The translations under genes were made by a program, and so were the position numbers. Source: Nocardioides jishulii (lineage in GTDB: Bacteria > Actinomycetota > Actinomycetes > Propionibacteriales > Nocardioidaceae). From it: DNA of 64,000 nucleotides. Positions within the stretch are counted from its first letter, which is position 1. The number at the start of each line of letters is the position of its first letter. Location: positions 3,410,001-3,474,000 of the forward strand of contig NZ_CP040748.1 of the NCBI RefSeq assembly GCF_006007965.1, read 5' to 3'. The notes beneath the pieces are model-generated. The model was given only the letters and a program-made list of their open reading frames with translations, searched no databases and had not been told where the DNA came from. Of this stretch, positions 9,494 through 17,461 are shown in pieces.

Positions 9494-9838
9494 TCAGCTC
9501 AGCGCAGGCGGCTCGTCGCGACGCAGGGTGTCGATGACGATGACCGCCAGGTCCGGCTCCTCGGCGCGGTGCTGCCGGGCCAGGGCGAGCACGTCCTCGA
9601 CCGCGTCCTCGAGGGTCGACACATCGTCGTCCTCGTTGAGGCCGCGGGTCCGGGCGATGATCGAGCCGGCGAGGTGCGGGGAGATCTCGTCGTGGGCGTA
9701 CGCGAGGTCCGTCGCCGCCTTGACGCGCCACCGCGCTGCCGCGAGACGACGCGGCGAGACCGACGGCGTCCTGAAGTAGTAATAGACCAGCGCGGCGAGC
9801 ACGAGGACCAGCAGCAACATGATCAGGACCCGGGGCAT
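9494..9838 (-). CDS. Hypothetical membrane-anchored protein
   Basis: This 114-residue protein starts with a single strong hydrophobic helix (LIMLLLVLVLAALVYYYF), followed by a soluble part of about 90 residues. That part is basic at first (SPRRLAAARWRVKAATDLAY) and acidic later (NEDDDVSTLEDAVEDVLAL). I recognise no domain. It is probably a cytoplasm-facing single-pass protein. A TAGACT hexamer six bases before the ATG suggests leaderless transcription. It converges on tadA and diverges from the tRNA gene. Confidence 0.7.
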   Translation of the reverse strand: MPRVLIMLLLVLVLAALVYYYFRTPSVSPRRLAAARWRVKAATDLAYAHDEISPHLAGSIIARTRGLNEDDDVSTLEDAVEDVLALARQHRAEEPDLAVIVIDTLRRDEPPALS

Positions 9839-9927
9839 GGGGTGAGTCTAGGAGCGCCACCAGCCCACCAGCTCCGATGCGGGATCCGATTTAGTGACCG
9901 CCCGAGGGGTCCGGTAACGTTCGTCGC

Positions 9928-10017
9928 GGTGACGTGTCCGAGCGGCCTAAGGAGAACGCCTCGAAAGCGTTTGTGGGCGCAAGTCCACCGAGGGTTCAAA
10001 TCCCTCCGTCACCGCCA
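9928..10017 (+). tRNA. tRNA-Ser (anticodon CGA), CCA encoded
   Basis: The sequence folds as a class II tRNA. The acceptor arms GGTGACG and CGTCACC pair fully. The anticodon arm AACGC/GCGTT carries the loop CTCGAAA, giving anticodon CGA for UCG codons. There is a long variable arm (TTGTGGGCGCAAGTCCACC) and a T arm with GGTTCAAATCC. The discriminator G is followed by an encoded CCA at 10015-10017. A TAACGT hexamer at 9915-9920 could be its -10 element. Confidence 0.97.
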
Positions 10018-10019
10018 GC

Positions 10020-10051
10020 AGTGAAGCCCCGTCCCAGGACGGGGCTTCACT
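10020..10051 (+). terminator. Intrinsic terminator of tRNA-Ser
   Basis: Perfect 15-bp arms (AGTGAAGCCCCGTCC and its complement) are separated by two bases, starting two bases after the tRNA CCA end. They are followed by the weak T-containing tail CATTT. Position and strength make this the tRNA terminator. Confidence 0.93.
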
Positions 10052-10099
10052 CATTTCAGGCCGTAGGCGGTCGCGCCGGGCATCGTGGTCCGTGCCAGG

Positions 10100-10127
10100 G
10101 TCCCGGCCGGAGCGCTCCGGCCGGGAC
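10100..10127 (-). terminator. Terminator hairpin after the RTX-like gene
   Basis: This is a 28-base perfect palindrome (GTCCCGGCCGGAGC followed directly by its complement). It lies 17 bases past the stop of the RTX-like gene and back-to-back with the tRNA terminator, so the two converging transcripts are insulated from each other. Confidence 0.8.
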
Positions 10128-10143
10128 TCGTGGTCGCGCTGAC

Positions 10144-11073
10144 TCAGTAGGGCCAGTCGTCCGGCGCCGACGTCCGGTAGACCACCGACTCACACAACAC
10201 GCTGAAGTAGTCGCCCGTCGGCGTGCCGTTCGGCGCCACGATGTAGACGATGTCGTCGCCGTCGCCGCAGTAGACCGAGTCGGAGCCGGAGTCGAAGAGG
10301 ACCCAGATCGTGTCGCCCCCGTCGCCGGTGGAGACGTAGTCACTGCCTTCGCCGAGGTAGACCAGGTCCTGGCCGCTGCCACCGTAGACGTCGTCGTAGC
10401 CCTCACCGTCGATCAGGGAGTCCGCTCCCGTCCCGCCGGAGATGCTGTCATCGCCTTCGCCGCCCTCCAGGTAGTCGCTGTCCGAGCCGCCGTCGAGCGC
10501 GTCGTTGCCTTCCTCGCCGAGCATGAAGTCGTAGCTGTCGCCTCCTTCCATGGCGTCGTTGCCGTCGCCGCCCCAGACCGAGTCGCCGTCGTTGCCGCCG
10601 CGCAACGTGTCGTCGTCGTCACGGCCCTGCAGCGTGTCGTAGCCGTTGCCGCCGTCGAGCACGTCGTTGCCGTCGGCGCCGATCAGCGAGTCGTCGCCGT
10701 TCTGGCCGAAGAGCTGGTCGGCACCCAGGCCGCCCCGCACGGTGTCGTGACCGTCGTTGCCGTAGCCACGGTCGTCGCCCGCGTCGAGCAGGAGCTCGTC
10801 GTTGCCGCGACCACCCCACGCCCCGTCGTTGCCCGCTCCGGCGACGAGGCGGTCACGACCCGCTTCGCCGTAGATCCGGTCGTTGCCGCCGAAGGCGCGT
10901 ACGCGGTCGTTGCCGGCGCGCGCCGAGATCGTGTCTGCGCGCGGTGTGCCACGCAGGTTGTCTGCCTTCTTCGTGCCCACCATGACCGCTGCGTACGCCG
11001 ATGGCGCGATGACGCAGAGGGCCAGGACGCTGATCAGCGCCGCCAGCAGTGGACGCTTCCCCCGAATGTCCAT
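10144..11073 (-). CDS. Secreted RTX-like calcium-binding repeat protein
   Basis: This 309-residue exported protein starts with a signal peptide (MDIRGKRPLLAALISVLA, then a likely cleavage after AYA). A run of glycine/aspartate nonapeptides of the type GGNDxLxG fills residues 35-280. Such repeats form calcium-filled parallel beta-rolls in RTX proteins. The C-terminus (CGDGDDIVYIVAPNG and CESVVYRTSAPDD) carries two cysteines, so a disulphide is possible outside the cell. No enzymatic domain or type I secretion signal is seen; the Sec signal peptide is the likely route. The ATG at 11073 is chosen because the signal peptide starts there. Function is unknown; structural or surface roles are typical. 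Confidence 0.85.
   Translation of the reverse strand: MDIRGKRPLLAALISVLALCVIAPSAYAAVMVGTKKADNLRGTPRADTISARAGNDRVRAFGGNDRIYGEAGRDRLVAGAGNDGAWGGRGNDELLLDAGDDRGYGNDGHDTVRGGLGADQLFGQNGDDSLIGADGNDVLDGGNGYDTLQGRDDDDTLRGGNDGDSVWGGDGNDAMEGGDSYDFMLGEEGNDALDGGSDSDYLEGGEGDDSISGGTGADSLIDGEGYDDVYGGSGQDLVYLGEGSDYVSTGDGGDTIWVLFDSGSDSVYCGDGDDIVYIVAPNGTPTGDYFSVLCESVVYRTSAPDDWPY
11046..11072. repeat. 27-bp direct repeat, copy A, with TGGAC-N13-GTCCA ends
   Basis: This copy covers the start of the RTX-like gene. It matches copy B at 11308-11334 over 27 bases with two compensating single-base indels. Both copies keep the inverted ends TGGAC and GTCCA exactly 13 bases apart. Confidence 0.7.
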
Positions 11074-11521
11074 GATTGTTTCCGTTCCGTGTGTGCTCTG
11101 GGCCCGTGTGAGATCTGGGCAGGGTGCTTCCGGACCGCCGGGGACGATTCCCCGGCGGACGTGGTCGTGCGCAGCACGAGACGGCGTCGCCCTCGCGGCG
11201 GCGCTCACCACGTCGTACGTGGCGCCGGGGCGGCGGTGTCACCCAGATGTCGGACCGCGATGTGGCACCGTCGACGGAGTCGTCGCCGGTGGTCACGGCC
11301 GGAGACCGCAGTGGACCTTCCCCCGAAATGTCCACTTCCTGTCTAACCCCGCTGGAGCGCTGTGACCACCTCCCGCATTGGGGATTGGTCCAGACCACCG
11401 CCCGCGGACGCTGAAGCACCCGGGGCGAGGACGGTGGACTGGGCGCCCACCGTCGCCCCGAGGCACTAGCCTGCGGGCCGTAGCACTCCGTCAGCAGACC
11501 GAACGAAAACTCGAGGGAATC
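11074..11521. other. Intergenic region between divergent RTX-like and DUF4234 genes
   Basis: These 448 bases have no convincing gene. They hold repeat copy B near 11308-11334 and, just before the DUF4234 gene, a CACTAGCCT stretch (about 11464-11472) that could serve as a -10 element. The DUF4234 gene has a weak AGGGAA ribosome site. Several small open frames cross the region but lack plausible starts or any recognisable sequence. Confidence 0.5.
11308..11334. repeat. 27-bp direct repeat, copy B
   Basis: This is the second copy of the repeat that overlaps the RTX-like start codon, 262 bases upstream of it. The TGGAC-N13-GTCCA symmetry is kept although the interior differs by one deleted and one inserted base. 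It could be a regulatory site or the remnant of a small duplication. Confidence 0.65.
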
Positions 11522-11950
11522 ATGACCACCACTTCCGGATCCGCCCCGTACGCCCCGCCCGCCGGGGAGCAGTTCGCCGGCCCGGGCACCGGCCCGATCG
11601 GCCAGGTCCGCGGCACGGGCGTGGCGATCCTGCTGTGCATCGTCACCCTGGGGATCTACTCGATCTACTGGTTCTACAAGGTCCACCAGGAGATGAAGAC
11701 CCACTCCGGCGCCGGCATCGGGGGCGTGCTCGCCCTGCTCCTCGCGATCGTCGTCGGCGTCGTGATGCCCTTCATCACGTCGCACGAGATCGGCGCCCTG
11801 CGCGAGCGCGCGGGCCAGGACCCGAAGGTCTCCGCCGTCACCGGGCTCTGGTACTTCCCCGGCGCCGCGCTCCTCGTGCTCCCGATCGTCTGGTTCGTGA
11901 AGACCAACGAGGCGATCAACGACTACTGGCGTTCGCAGGGCGCCGCCTGA
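11522..11950 (+). CDS. DUF4234 domain membrane protein
   Basis: This 142-residue protein has a Pro/Gly-rich cytoplasmic N-terminus (PYAPPAGEQFAGPGTGP) and then the DUF4234 core. The core has one helix containing CIVTLGIYSIYWFYKVHQEM, a second helix at about 72-90 and a third near the C-terminus before FVKTNEAINDYW. Family members are small integral membrane proteins of unknown role. The ATG has a modest purine-rich site (GAGGGAATC) before it. A strong hairpin follows at 11972. Confidence 0.85.
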   Translation: MTTTSGSAPYAPPAGEQFAGPGTGPIGQVRGTGVAILLCIVTLGIYSIYWFYKVHQEMKTHSGAGIGGVLALLLAIVVGVVMPFITSHEIGALRERAGQDPKVSAVTGLWYFPGAALLVLPIVWFVKTNEAINDYWRSQGAA

Positions 11951-11971
11951 GCGTCACGACTCTCCAGCCTT

Positions 11972-12005
11972 CCAGCGCCCCGTGCCACGATGCACGGGGC
12001 GCTGG
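11972..12005 (+). terminator. Intrinsic terminator after the DUF4234 gene
   Basis: Perfect 14-bp arms (CCAGCGCCCCGTGC and complement) flank a six-base loop, 21 bases past the DUF4234 stop and before the formylglycine-generating enzyme gene. Confidence 0.88.
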
Positions 12006-12085
12006 TGCGTCTGCGACGCCTGTGCCTGGAGACGTACCGTTCAGAGAACCAGCGTCGAGAGCGCCCGCGTCGAGGAGGTGGAGGC

Positions 12086-13066
12086 ATGTCGAACGACTGC
12101 TGCGGTCCCGCCCGCAACGATGCCCGCCCTGCCCCAGGGCCAACGGCCGACGCCTGGGTCGACGCCCCGCGTCCCGCCTCACCGAGCACACCGAACCGCA
12201 AGGGACAGGTCCTCGTGCCCGGTGGTGACTTCTGGATGGGCGACTCCTTCGGCGAGGGCTACGCCGGGGACGGTGAGGGTCCGGCGCGCGTCGTGACGGT
12301 GCCGTCGTTCTGGATCGACGAGACCACCGTGACCAACGACCGGTTCGCCGCCTTCGTCAAGGCCACCGGCCACGTCACCACCGCGGAGGCCGAGGGGTTC
12401 TCAGCGGTCTTCCACCTGGCGTACGACGGCGAGGCCCGGCACGTGCGCGGGCGCCCGGTCCAGACGCCCTGGTGGCTGATGGTCGACGGCGCCGACTGGC
12501 GCCATCCCGAGGGCCCCGGCAGCGACGTGACGCGCCGCGGCAACCACCCCGTCGTGCACGTCTCCCACGCCGACGCGCTGGCGTACGCCGCGTGGGCCGG
12601 CAAGCGTCTGCCCACCGAGGCGGAGTGGGAGAAGGCAGCCCGCGGCGGCCTCGACCGCGCGCGCTTCGTGTGGGGCGACGACCTGTTGCCCCGGGGCCGC
12701 TGGATGGCCAACCTCTTCCAGGGCGACTTCCCGACCCGCAACACCCTCGAGGACGGCTGGCTCACCACGGCTCCTGTGAAGTCCTTCACACGCAACGGCC
12801 ACGGTCTGTGGCAGATGGCCGGCAACGTCTGGGAGTGGTGCGCCGACTGGTTCTCCCCCGAGACGCCGCAGCACCGCACCGACGACCCGACCGGTCCGGC
12901 TGAGGCTGAGACCCGGGTGATGCGGGGCGGCTCCTACCTCTGCCACGACTCCTACTGCCACCGTTACCGGGTCGCCGCGCGCACGTCGTCACCCCCCGAT
13001 TCGAGTGCCGCAAATCTCGGTTTCCGCTGCGCCAACGACGCCTTGACCTCAGGGCTCAGCGGCTAG
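12086..13066 (+). CDS. Formylglycine-generating enzyme (sulfatase-activating)
   Basis: This 326-residue protein of the FGE-sulfatase fold oxidises a cysteine in sulfatase active sites to formylglycine. Family hallmarks run in order: VPGGDFWMGD at the domain start, WIDETTVTN, HPVVHVSHADALAYAAWAG, RLPTEAEWEKAARGG, GNVWEWCADW, and the C-terminal GGSYLCHDSYCHRYRVAAR. The last carries the two cysteines that bind copper and do catalysis in true aerobic FGEs, which many paralogues lack. The start at 12086 follows an AGGAGG-containing purine stretch; longer open sequence upstream does not resemble the family. A sulfatase with a matching CxPxR site follows 41 bases later, so enzyme and substrate are probably co-expressed. 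Confidence 0.93.
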   Translation: MSNDCCGPARNDARPAPGPTADAWVDAPRPASPSTPNRKGQVLVPGGDFWMGDSFGEGYAGDGEGPARVVTVPSFWIDETTVTNDRFAAFVKATGHVTTAEAEGFSAVFHLAYDGEARHVRGRPVQTPWWLMVDGADWRHPEGPGSDVTRRGNHPVVHVSHADALAYAAWAGKRLPTEAEWEKAARGGLDRARFVWGDDLLPRGRWMANLFQGDFPTRNTLEDGWLTTAPVKSFTRNGHGLWQMAGNVWEWCADWFSPETPQHRTDDPTGPAEAETRVMRGGSYLCHDSYCHRYRVAARTSSPPDSSAANLGFRCANDALTSGLSG

Positions 13067-13107
13067 TCTCGACCGAGGCAGCACAGCACAGGCGAGATGA
13101 GAACAGC

Positions 13108-14685
13108 ATGATCAAGCGGCCATGGGTGGTCGGAATCGCCGCAGCGGCGACCATGGCGACACTCGCCTCAGGGTGCACCGCCACCGACGAGGCGACGGCG
13201 AAGCCCGGCCCCGGCACCGCCTCCGAGGTGCCGCGTGCGCCGGAGTCGTCGCGCACCGACAAGCCCAACATCCTGCTGATCACCGTCGACGACGCCTCGG
13301 CCACCGACGTCCTCGACATGCCCCACGTGCAGCGCCTCATCGCCGACCAGGGGGCCACGGTCGACACCGCGGTGGCGCCGACCCCCATCTGCGTGCCCGC
13401 CCGCGCCTCCCTGCTGACCGGGCAGTACACCCACAACCACGGCGCGCTGGGCATCTCCGGCCCCTACGGCAGCGTCACGTCGTTCATGGGCGAGGACAAG
13501 GACGACGACACCCTGCCGGTGTGGCTCAACGAGGCCGGCTACGAGACCTTCTTCGTCGGCAAGTACCTCAACGGCTACGGCAAGAGCGACGAGACCGCGA
13601 CCTACGTGCCGCCGGGCTGGACGCGGTGGCTCGCGAGCGTCGACACCACGACGTACGACTACGACAAGACCCAGCTCACCAACAACGGCGCCGTGGAGCA
13701 GGTCGAGACGACCTACAACTCCGACGGCTTCGGCGCGCGCGTCGACGACCTCCTCAGCCAGCCACGCCGCACCTCACGCCCGTGGTTCATGACCGTCAAC
13801 TACGTGGCCCCCCACTTCGGCGGCCCGTGGGAGGACGACGACCCCAAGTACCTCGAGCAGGAGGTGCGGGGCAACGACAGCGCCCGGACCAACCCGCGCT
13901 TCCCCCCGACCCCGTACGTCCACCCCGACGACCGCGACACCTTCGCGACGCGCGACCTCCCCGACGACCCGTCGATGTTCTACGACGTGCCCGACCAGCA
14001 GGCGGGCCAGGAGCGCAAGTTCACGCCCAAGCCCAAGCGCCAGCGCTACCTGCGCGAGCTCAACCAGCAGCGGATCGAGTCGCTCCAGGCGGTCGACCGC
14101 GCGGTCGGGCGCCACATCGAGGTGCTGGAGGAGTCGGGGCAGCTCGACGACACCGTGGTGGTCTTCACCTCCGACAACGGCTACAGCGTCGGGCAGCACA
14201 ACCTCGACGGCAAGCTCTTCTTCTACGAGCCGCAGCTCACCGTGCCGCTGGTGATCCGCGGCCCCGGCATCCCACGCGGGACCGACGTGGAGTCGGTCGT
14301 CACCCACGCCGACCTGCCGGTGACGCTGGCGGCGATGGCGGGTGCGACCCCGACCCGTCCGGTCGACGGCCTCGACGTCTCACGCCTGCTGGAGCGGCCG
14401 GAGGAGTACGTCGGCCGCGTGGTCCCGATCGAGGGATACGCGGTGGACGCCCAGACCGACCAGCGGCTCTACTCCGGCGTCCGGGTCGGCAACCGCTGGA
14501 AGTACGCACGCCTCAAGAGCGGCTTCGAGGAGGTCTACGACCTGGTCGAGGACCCCTACGAGCTCACCAACCTGGCCGAGCGTCGACCCGAGCTGACCTC
14601 ACGGCTGCGCGCGCTCGACGAGCGCTACCGCGACTGCGCGGCGGCCACCTGTCCCCAGCTGGGCGAGGTCCCCGAGGTCGAGTGA
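13108..14685 (+). CDS. Sulfatase, predicted lipoprotein
   Basis: This is a type I sulfatase of 525 residues. The N-terminus is a lipoprotein signal with lipobox LASGC (Cys 23), so the enzyme should sit on the outer face of the membrane. The alkaline-phosphatase-like core shows metal-binding residues in NILLITVDD (Asp 61 and 62) and the sulfatase signature CVPAR with Cys 95. The neighbouring FGE is expected to convert that Cys to formylglycine. Further core elements are LLTGQYTHNHG and the metal motif SDNGYSVGQH. The fold resembles arylsulfatases and glucosamine-6-sulfatases, but the substrate cannot be read from sequence. Confidence 0.93.
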   Translation: MIKRPWVVGIAAAATMATLASGCTATDEATAKPGPGTASEVPRAPESSRTDKPNILLITVDDASATDVLDMPHVQRLIADQGATVDTAVAPTPICVPARASLLTGQYTHNHGALGISGPYGSVTSFMGEDKDDDTLPVWLNEAGYETFFVGKYLNGYGKSDETATYVPPGWTRWLASVDTTTYDYDKTQLTNNGAVEQVETTYNSDGFGARVDDLLSQPRRTSRPWFMTVNYVAPHFGGPWEDDDPKYLEQEVRGNDSARTNPRFPPTPYVHPDDRDTFATRDLPDDPSMFYDVPDQQAGQERKFTPKPKRQRYLRELNQQRIESLQAVDRAVGRHIEVLEESGQLDDTVVVFTSDNGYSVGQHNLDGKLFFYEPQLTVPLVIRGPGIPRGTDVESVVTHADLPVTLAAMAGATPTRPVDGLDVSRLLERPEEYVGRVVPIEGYAVDAQTDQRLYSGVRVGNRWKYARLKSGFEEVYDLVEDPYELTNLAERRPELTSRLRALDERYRDCAAATCPQLGEVPEVE

Positions 14686-14713
14686 CCACGGGGCGCCCTC
14701 GCTCCCGGCCCTC

Positions 14714-14977
14714 TCAGGCCATCGACAGGAAGACCTTCTGGAGGCGCTGGACCTGCTCGTCGTCGATGCCGTCGCCGCTCACCAGGCACTGCTGCAGCCC
14801 GGTCGCGACCAGGGAGAAGCTCGCGCGCTGAACTGCCTTGTTGACGGCCGCCAGCTGGGTCATGGCGTCCTCGCAGTCGGCTCCGTCCTCGAGCATCCGG
14901 ATCACGCTGGCCATGTGGCCGTTGGCCCGCTTGAGTCGGGCGATGACGCTCTTGATGTCAGTGGGGTCGATCTCCAT
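14714..14977 (-). CDS. CsoR/RcnR-family repressor, CstR-like (persulfide-sensing type)
   Basis: This is an 87-residue all-helical repressor of the CsoR/RcnR/CstR family. The sensing site uses Cys 35 (GADCEDAMTQLAAVNKAV) and Cys 64 (ATGLQQCL). In copper-sensing CsoR a His sits four residues before the second Cys. Here that position is Gly, leaving only the Cys pair that CstR-type regulators use to sense persulfides. A good ribosome site (AAGGAG) precedes the ATG, and a C-run/G-run operator lies about 30 bases upstream. A nearly identical operator sits before the metallo-beta-lactamase/rhodanese gene 2.5 kb away, which fits control of sulfur detoxification. The signal sensed is inferred, not shown. 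Confidence 0.88.
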   Translation of the reverse strand: MEIDPTDIKSVIARLKRANGHMASVIRMLEDGADCEDAMTQLAAVNKAVQRASFSLVATGLQQCLVSGDGIDDEQVQRLQKVFLSMA

Positions 14978-15007
14978 GGGGGGCTCCTTCTCTCACCACG
15001 AGGTTAC

Positions 15008-15023
15008 ATCCCCCCTGGGGGAT
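15008..15023. promoter_or_regulatory. CsoR/CstR-type operator upstream of the repressor gene
   Basis: The 16-base near-palindrome ATCCCCCCTGGGGGAT matches the C-run/G-run operators bound by CsoR and CstR. It lies about 30 bases before the repressor's ATG, which suggests self-repression. It may also affect the end of the membrane-protein gene just upstream. Confidence 0.8.
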
Positions 15024-15037
15024 GATCCGGCGACTCC

Positions 15038-17302
15038 TCACTGCATGGCCTCGAGCCAGACGTACGTCCGCCGCCCGAGCGCGATCGAGTGCTCCCACAG
15101 CACCCCGATGACCAGGAGCACGGCTCCGGAGCCGACCAGCAGCAGGAACCCGGGCACGTAGGCCACCAGCGGACCGCCCTGGGTGACGGCCAGGATGCCG
15201 AGTGCCACCGCGCCCAGCACCACGGCCGCCTTCCACCGCCCGGCGATGCCGACGACGAGCAGGAGAGCCGCCGCCAGCGTGACCGCGAGCAGCCGCCACA
15301 CCGGGCCGTCGGTGATCGCCGCCATGAGGCTGGGGAAGAGGCCGAAGACGATCGCGGGGGCCATCGTCAGGAAGGTCGGCGCCTTCCGGTCGCGCAGCCA
15401 CTGCACGGCACCGAGCACGGCGAGCATGGCGGCGACCGGCAGCGCGTACCACTCCACGGTGGAGACGTCGCGGGCGACGAGCTGGACGTACAGCCCCGAG
15501 GCGAGCGCCAGGATCGCCAGGTAGGCGACCTCGAGGCGGCCCGGCAGGGCGGCGTACGCGACGAGCAACGCCCCGAGGACGACCAGCACTGTCGCGAGCA
15601 CGAAGTCGTCGACGTCGGCGGCCGCGAGCACCGCCGTGACCGCGTAGACCGTGGCGGCGGCGAAGGCGAGCGGCTCCATGGCAGGGTTGCGGCTCTCCAT
15701 CGCCGCCCAGCGGGCACCACCGGCGACGGCCAGCGAGAGCACGGCGCCGACCAGGGCGGTCACCGCCCAGGTGATCCCGTCGGCGTCGCGCAGCCCGACC
15801 AGAACGCCGGCCAGGAGTGACGCGTGAGCCAACGCGGCGATGAGGAGCGAGTCGCGGCGCACGGCCGTGACCACCGAGGGCACGGCCAGCGCGGCGGCCG
15901 GCAGCACCGGCAGCCACCAGGCGGCGGGACCGGCGCCACCGCGGATGAGCTGGAGGTCGAGCCCGCTCGCGTGACCGCCCTCGACCAGGGCGAGGAGCAG
16001 GACGAAGAGCAGGACCAGGGCCAGTCGCCCGATCCAGCTGAACAGGTCGCCCCACGTGAGCGGCATGCGGCCGCCCATCCCGTCCTGGCCGAGCAGCGCG
16101 AGCACCAGCAACGCCACGCCGACGGCGACCGCGACGACCGCCACCGCGCCGCGGGGGGCGGCGTACAGCGGGATGCCGAAGGTCACGAGGAGGCCGAGGA
16201 GGCCCACCATCCGCAGGGCGAAGCGGGTCTCCATCCGCAGGCCGGCGCGCGACTGGAGGACGAGCAGCGCGCTGGGCACCAGCGCGAGCAGGACCATCGC
16301 GGCGTAGCGCGCCGGGGTCGAGGCCTCGGCGGAGTAGCCGGTGTCGAAGGCGGCAATGAGGTGGATGAGCAGACCGAGGGCTGCGGAGAGCCACGGCGCG
16401 ACGGAGGAGGGCGAGACGAGCCCCGTACGCCCGTCCAGGCGCACCGCGCCCCACGCCAGGGCGACGCTGATCCCGGCCAGCGCCAGGCCCGTGACGGAGA
16501 GGGCGAGGCCGTCGGAGTCGATCAGCTCGGCGCCGGCCCAGAGAGCGGCGAGCGCGAAGAGCACCGCGACGGGCCGGTAGATGACGATCCGGCGCAGGTC
16601 GCCCGCGGCGTCCCTGCGGGGCACGAGGGCGTCGAAGCCGAGCAGGAGCCCGGCCCCGAGGAGGCCCGCGACGGTCCAGTACTGCTCGGCCGGGAAGGCG
16701 TCGAGGCCCGCGAGGCCGAGGCGGTGCGCCGCTGAGAGGTCGAGCAGCACCAGTCCCGAGGCGATCACGGCTGCCGTCTCCGCCGCTGCCGGGAGGCGCT
16801 TGCGGGTGGCGAGCACGGCACCGCCCGCCGCGAGGCCGGTCAGCACGACCATGACCAGCGCCTGACCGACCAGGCCGATCAGGCTCCACACGACGAGCAG
16901 GAAGAACGAGAGGCCCGAGAGCAGCAGGAAGGCCGCCATGCCGAGCAGGACCTGCTGACCGCTCAGCGTCTTCTGGGCCGGAGCCGTCGGACTGGGCGCC
17001 GGGTAGGGGACCTGGCGGACGCCCGGAGCAGGGGGCGCCGGTCGCTGCGGGGTCCGTGCGAGCTCCTGGGCACCGGGGGGCTGCAGGAGCAGGGCACGCA
17101 GCCGTTTCGACTCGGCCGACAGCGCGCCGATGCGCTGCTCGACCTGCCACAGCTCCAGCGCCAGCGGCCCGGTGAGCCGGATCCCACAGGTGGGGCAGAC
17201 CCGGGTGCCGAGGGGCAGCGTGGAGCGGCACTCCGGGCATGGGAAGGTCCCGGACGCTGTCTGTGTGGGGGCCGGTGGCGCAGGCGTGGAGTGAGGATCC
17301 AT
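15038..17302 (-). CDS. Large multi-pass membrane protein with N-terminal zinc ribbon (SCO7613-type)
   Basis: This 754-residue protein opens with a zinc-ribbon-like CPECRSTLPLGTRVCPTC, followed by a short helical stretch and a Pro/Ala-rich linker. About 20 or more hydrophobic segments then run from residue 115 to the end. It resembles the actinobacterial SCO7613 C-terminal domain membrane proteins, whose function is unknown. ATG 17302 is chosen over GTG 17308 because the GAGGA site lies seven bases before the ATG but only one base before the GTG. It is followed by the CstR-like repressor gene and is divergent from the sulfur-oxidation gene. The region between holds the second operator. Confidence 0.8.
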   Translation of the reverse strand: MDPHSTPAPPAPTQTASGTFPCPECRSTLPLGTRVCPTCGIRLTGPLALELWQVEQRIGALSAESKRLRALLLQPPGAQELARTPQRPAPPAPGVRQVPYPAPSPTAPAQKTLSGQQVLLGMAAFLLLSGLSFFLLVVWSLIGLVGQALVMVVLTGLAAGGAVLATRKRLPAAAETAAVIASGLVLLDLSAAHRLGLAGLDAFPAEQYWTVAGLLGAGLLLGFDALVPRRDAAGDLRRIVIYRPVAVLFALAALWAGAELIDSDGLALSVTGLALAGISVALAWGAVRLDGRTGLVSPSSVAPWLSAALGLLIHLIAAFDTGYSAEASTPARYAAMVLLALVPSALLVLQSRAGLRMETRFALRMVGLLGLLVTFGIPLYAAPRGAVAVVAVAVGVALLVLALLGQDGMGGRMPLTWGDLFSWIGRLALVLLFVLLLALVEGGHASGLDLQLIRGGAGPAAWWLPVLPAAALAVPSVVTAVRRDSLLIAALAHASLLAGVLVGLRDADGITWAVTALVGAVLSLAVAGGARWAAMESRNPAMEPLAFAAATVYAVTAVLAAADVDDFVLATVLVVLGALLVAYAALPGRLEVAYLAILALASGLYVQLVARDVSTVEWYALPVAAMLAVLGAVQWLRDRKAPTFLTMAPAIVFGLFPSLMAAITDGPVWRLLAVTLAAALLLVVGIAGRWKAAVVLGAVALGILAVTQGGPLVAYVPGFLLLVGSGAVLLVIGVLWEHSIALGRRTYVWLEAMQ

Positions 17303-17431
17303 GGGCACATCCTCGTGGACTTGTCCGGAGCGGGGAATGGGCAGTGGTACTCATCGCTGTTCCCGGCCCCCTCCCGACCGGTCTCCACCGACGAGTCGCC
17401 ACGGTTGACGGAGGGTGTTAACGTGGAAAAG

Positions 17432-17447
17432 AACCCCCCCGGGGGAT
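17432..17447. promoter_or_regulatory. CsoR/CstR-type operator upstream of the MBL-rhodanese gene
   Basis: AACCCCCCCGGGGGAT matches 14 of 16 bases of the operator before the repressor gene, with the same spacing. It lies 14 bases before the GTG start. That position covers the probable promoter or transcription start of the sulfur operon, so binding should block expression. A TTGACG at 17404-17409 could be the -35 element. Confidence 0.8.
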
Positions 17448-17461
17448 AGGAAGGAATCACC

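Noticed and set aside
10150..10990. Regular short repeats resembling a CRISPR array
   Set aside because: They encode the glycine/aspartate nonapeptides of the RTX-like protein in one frame; units vary and there are no spacers.
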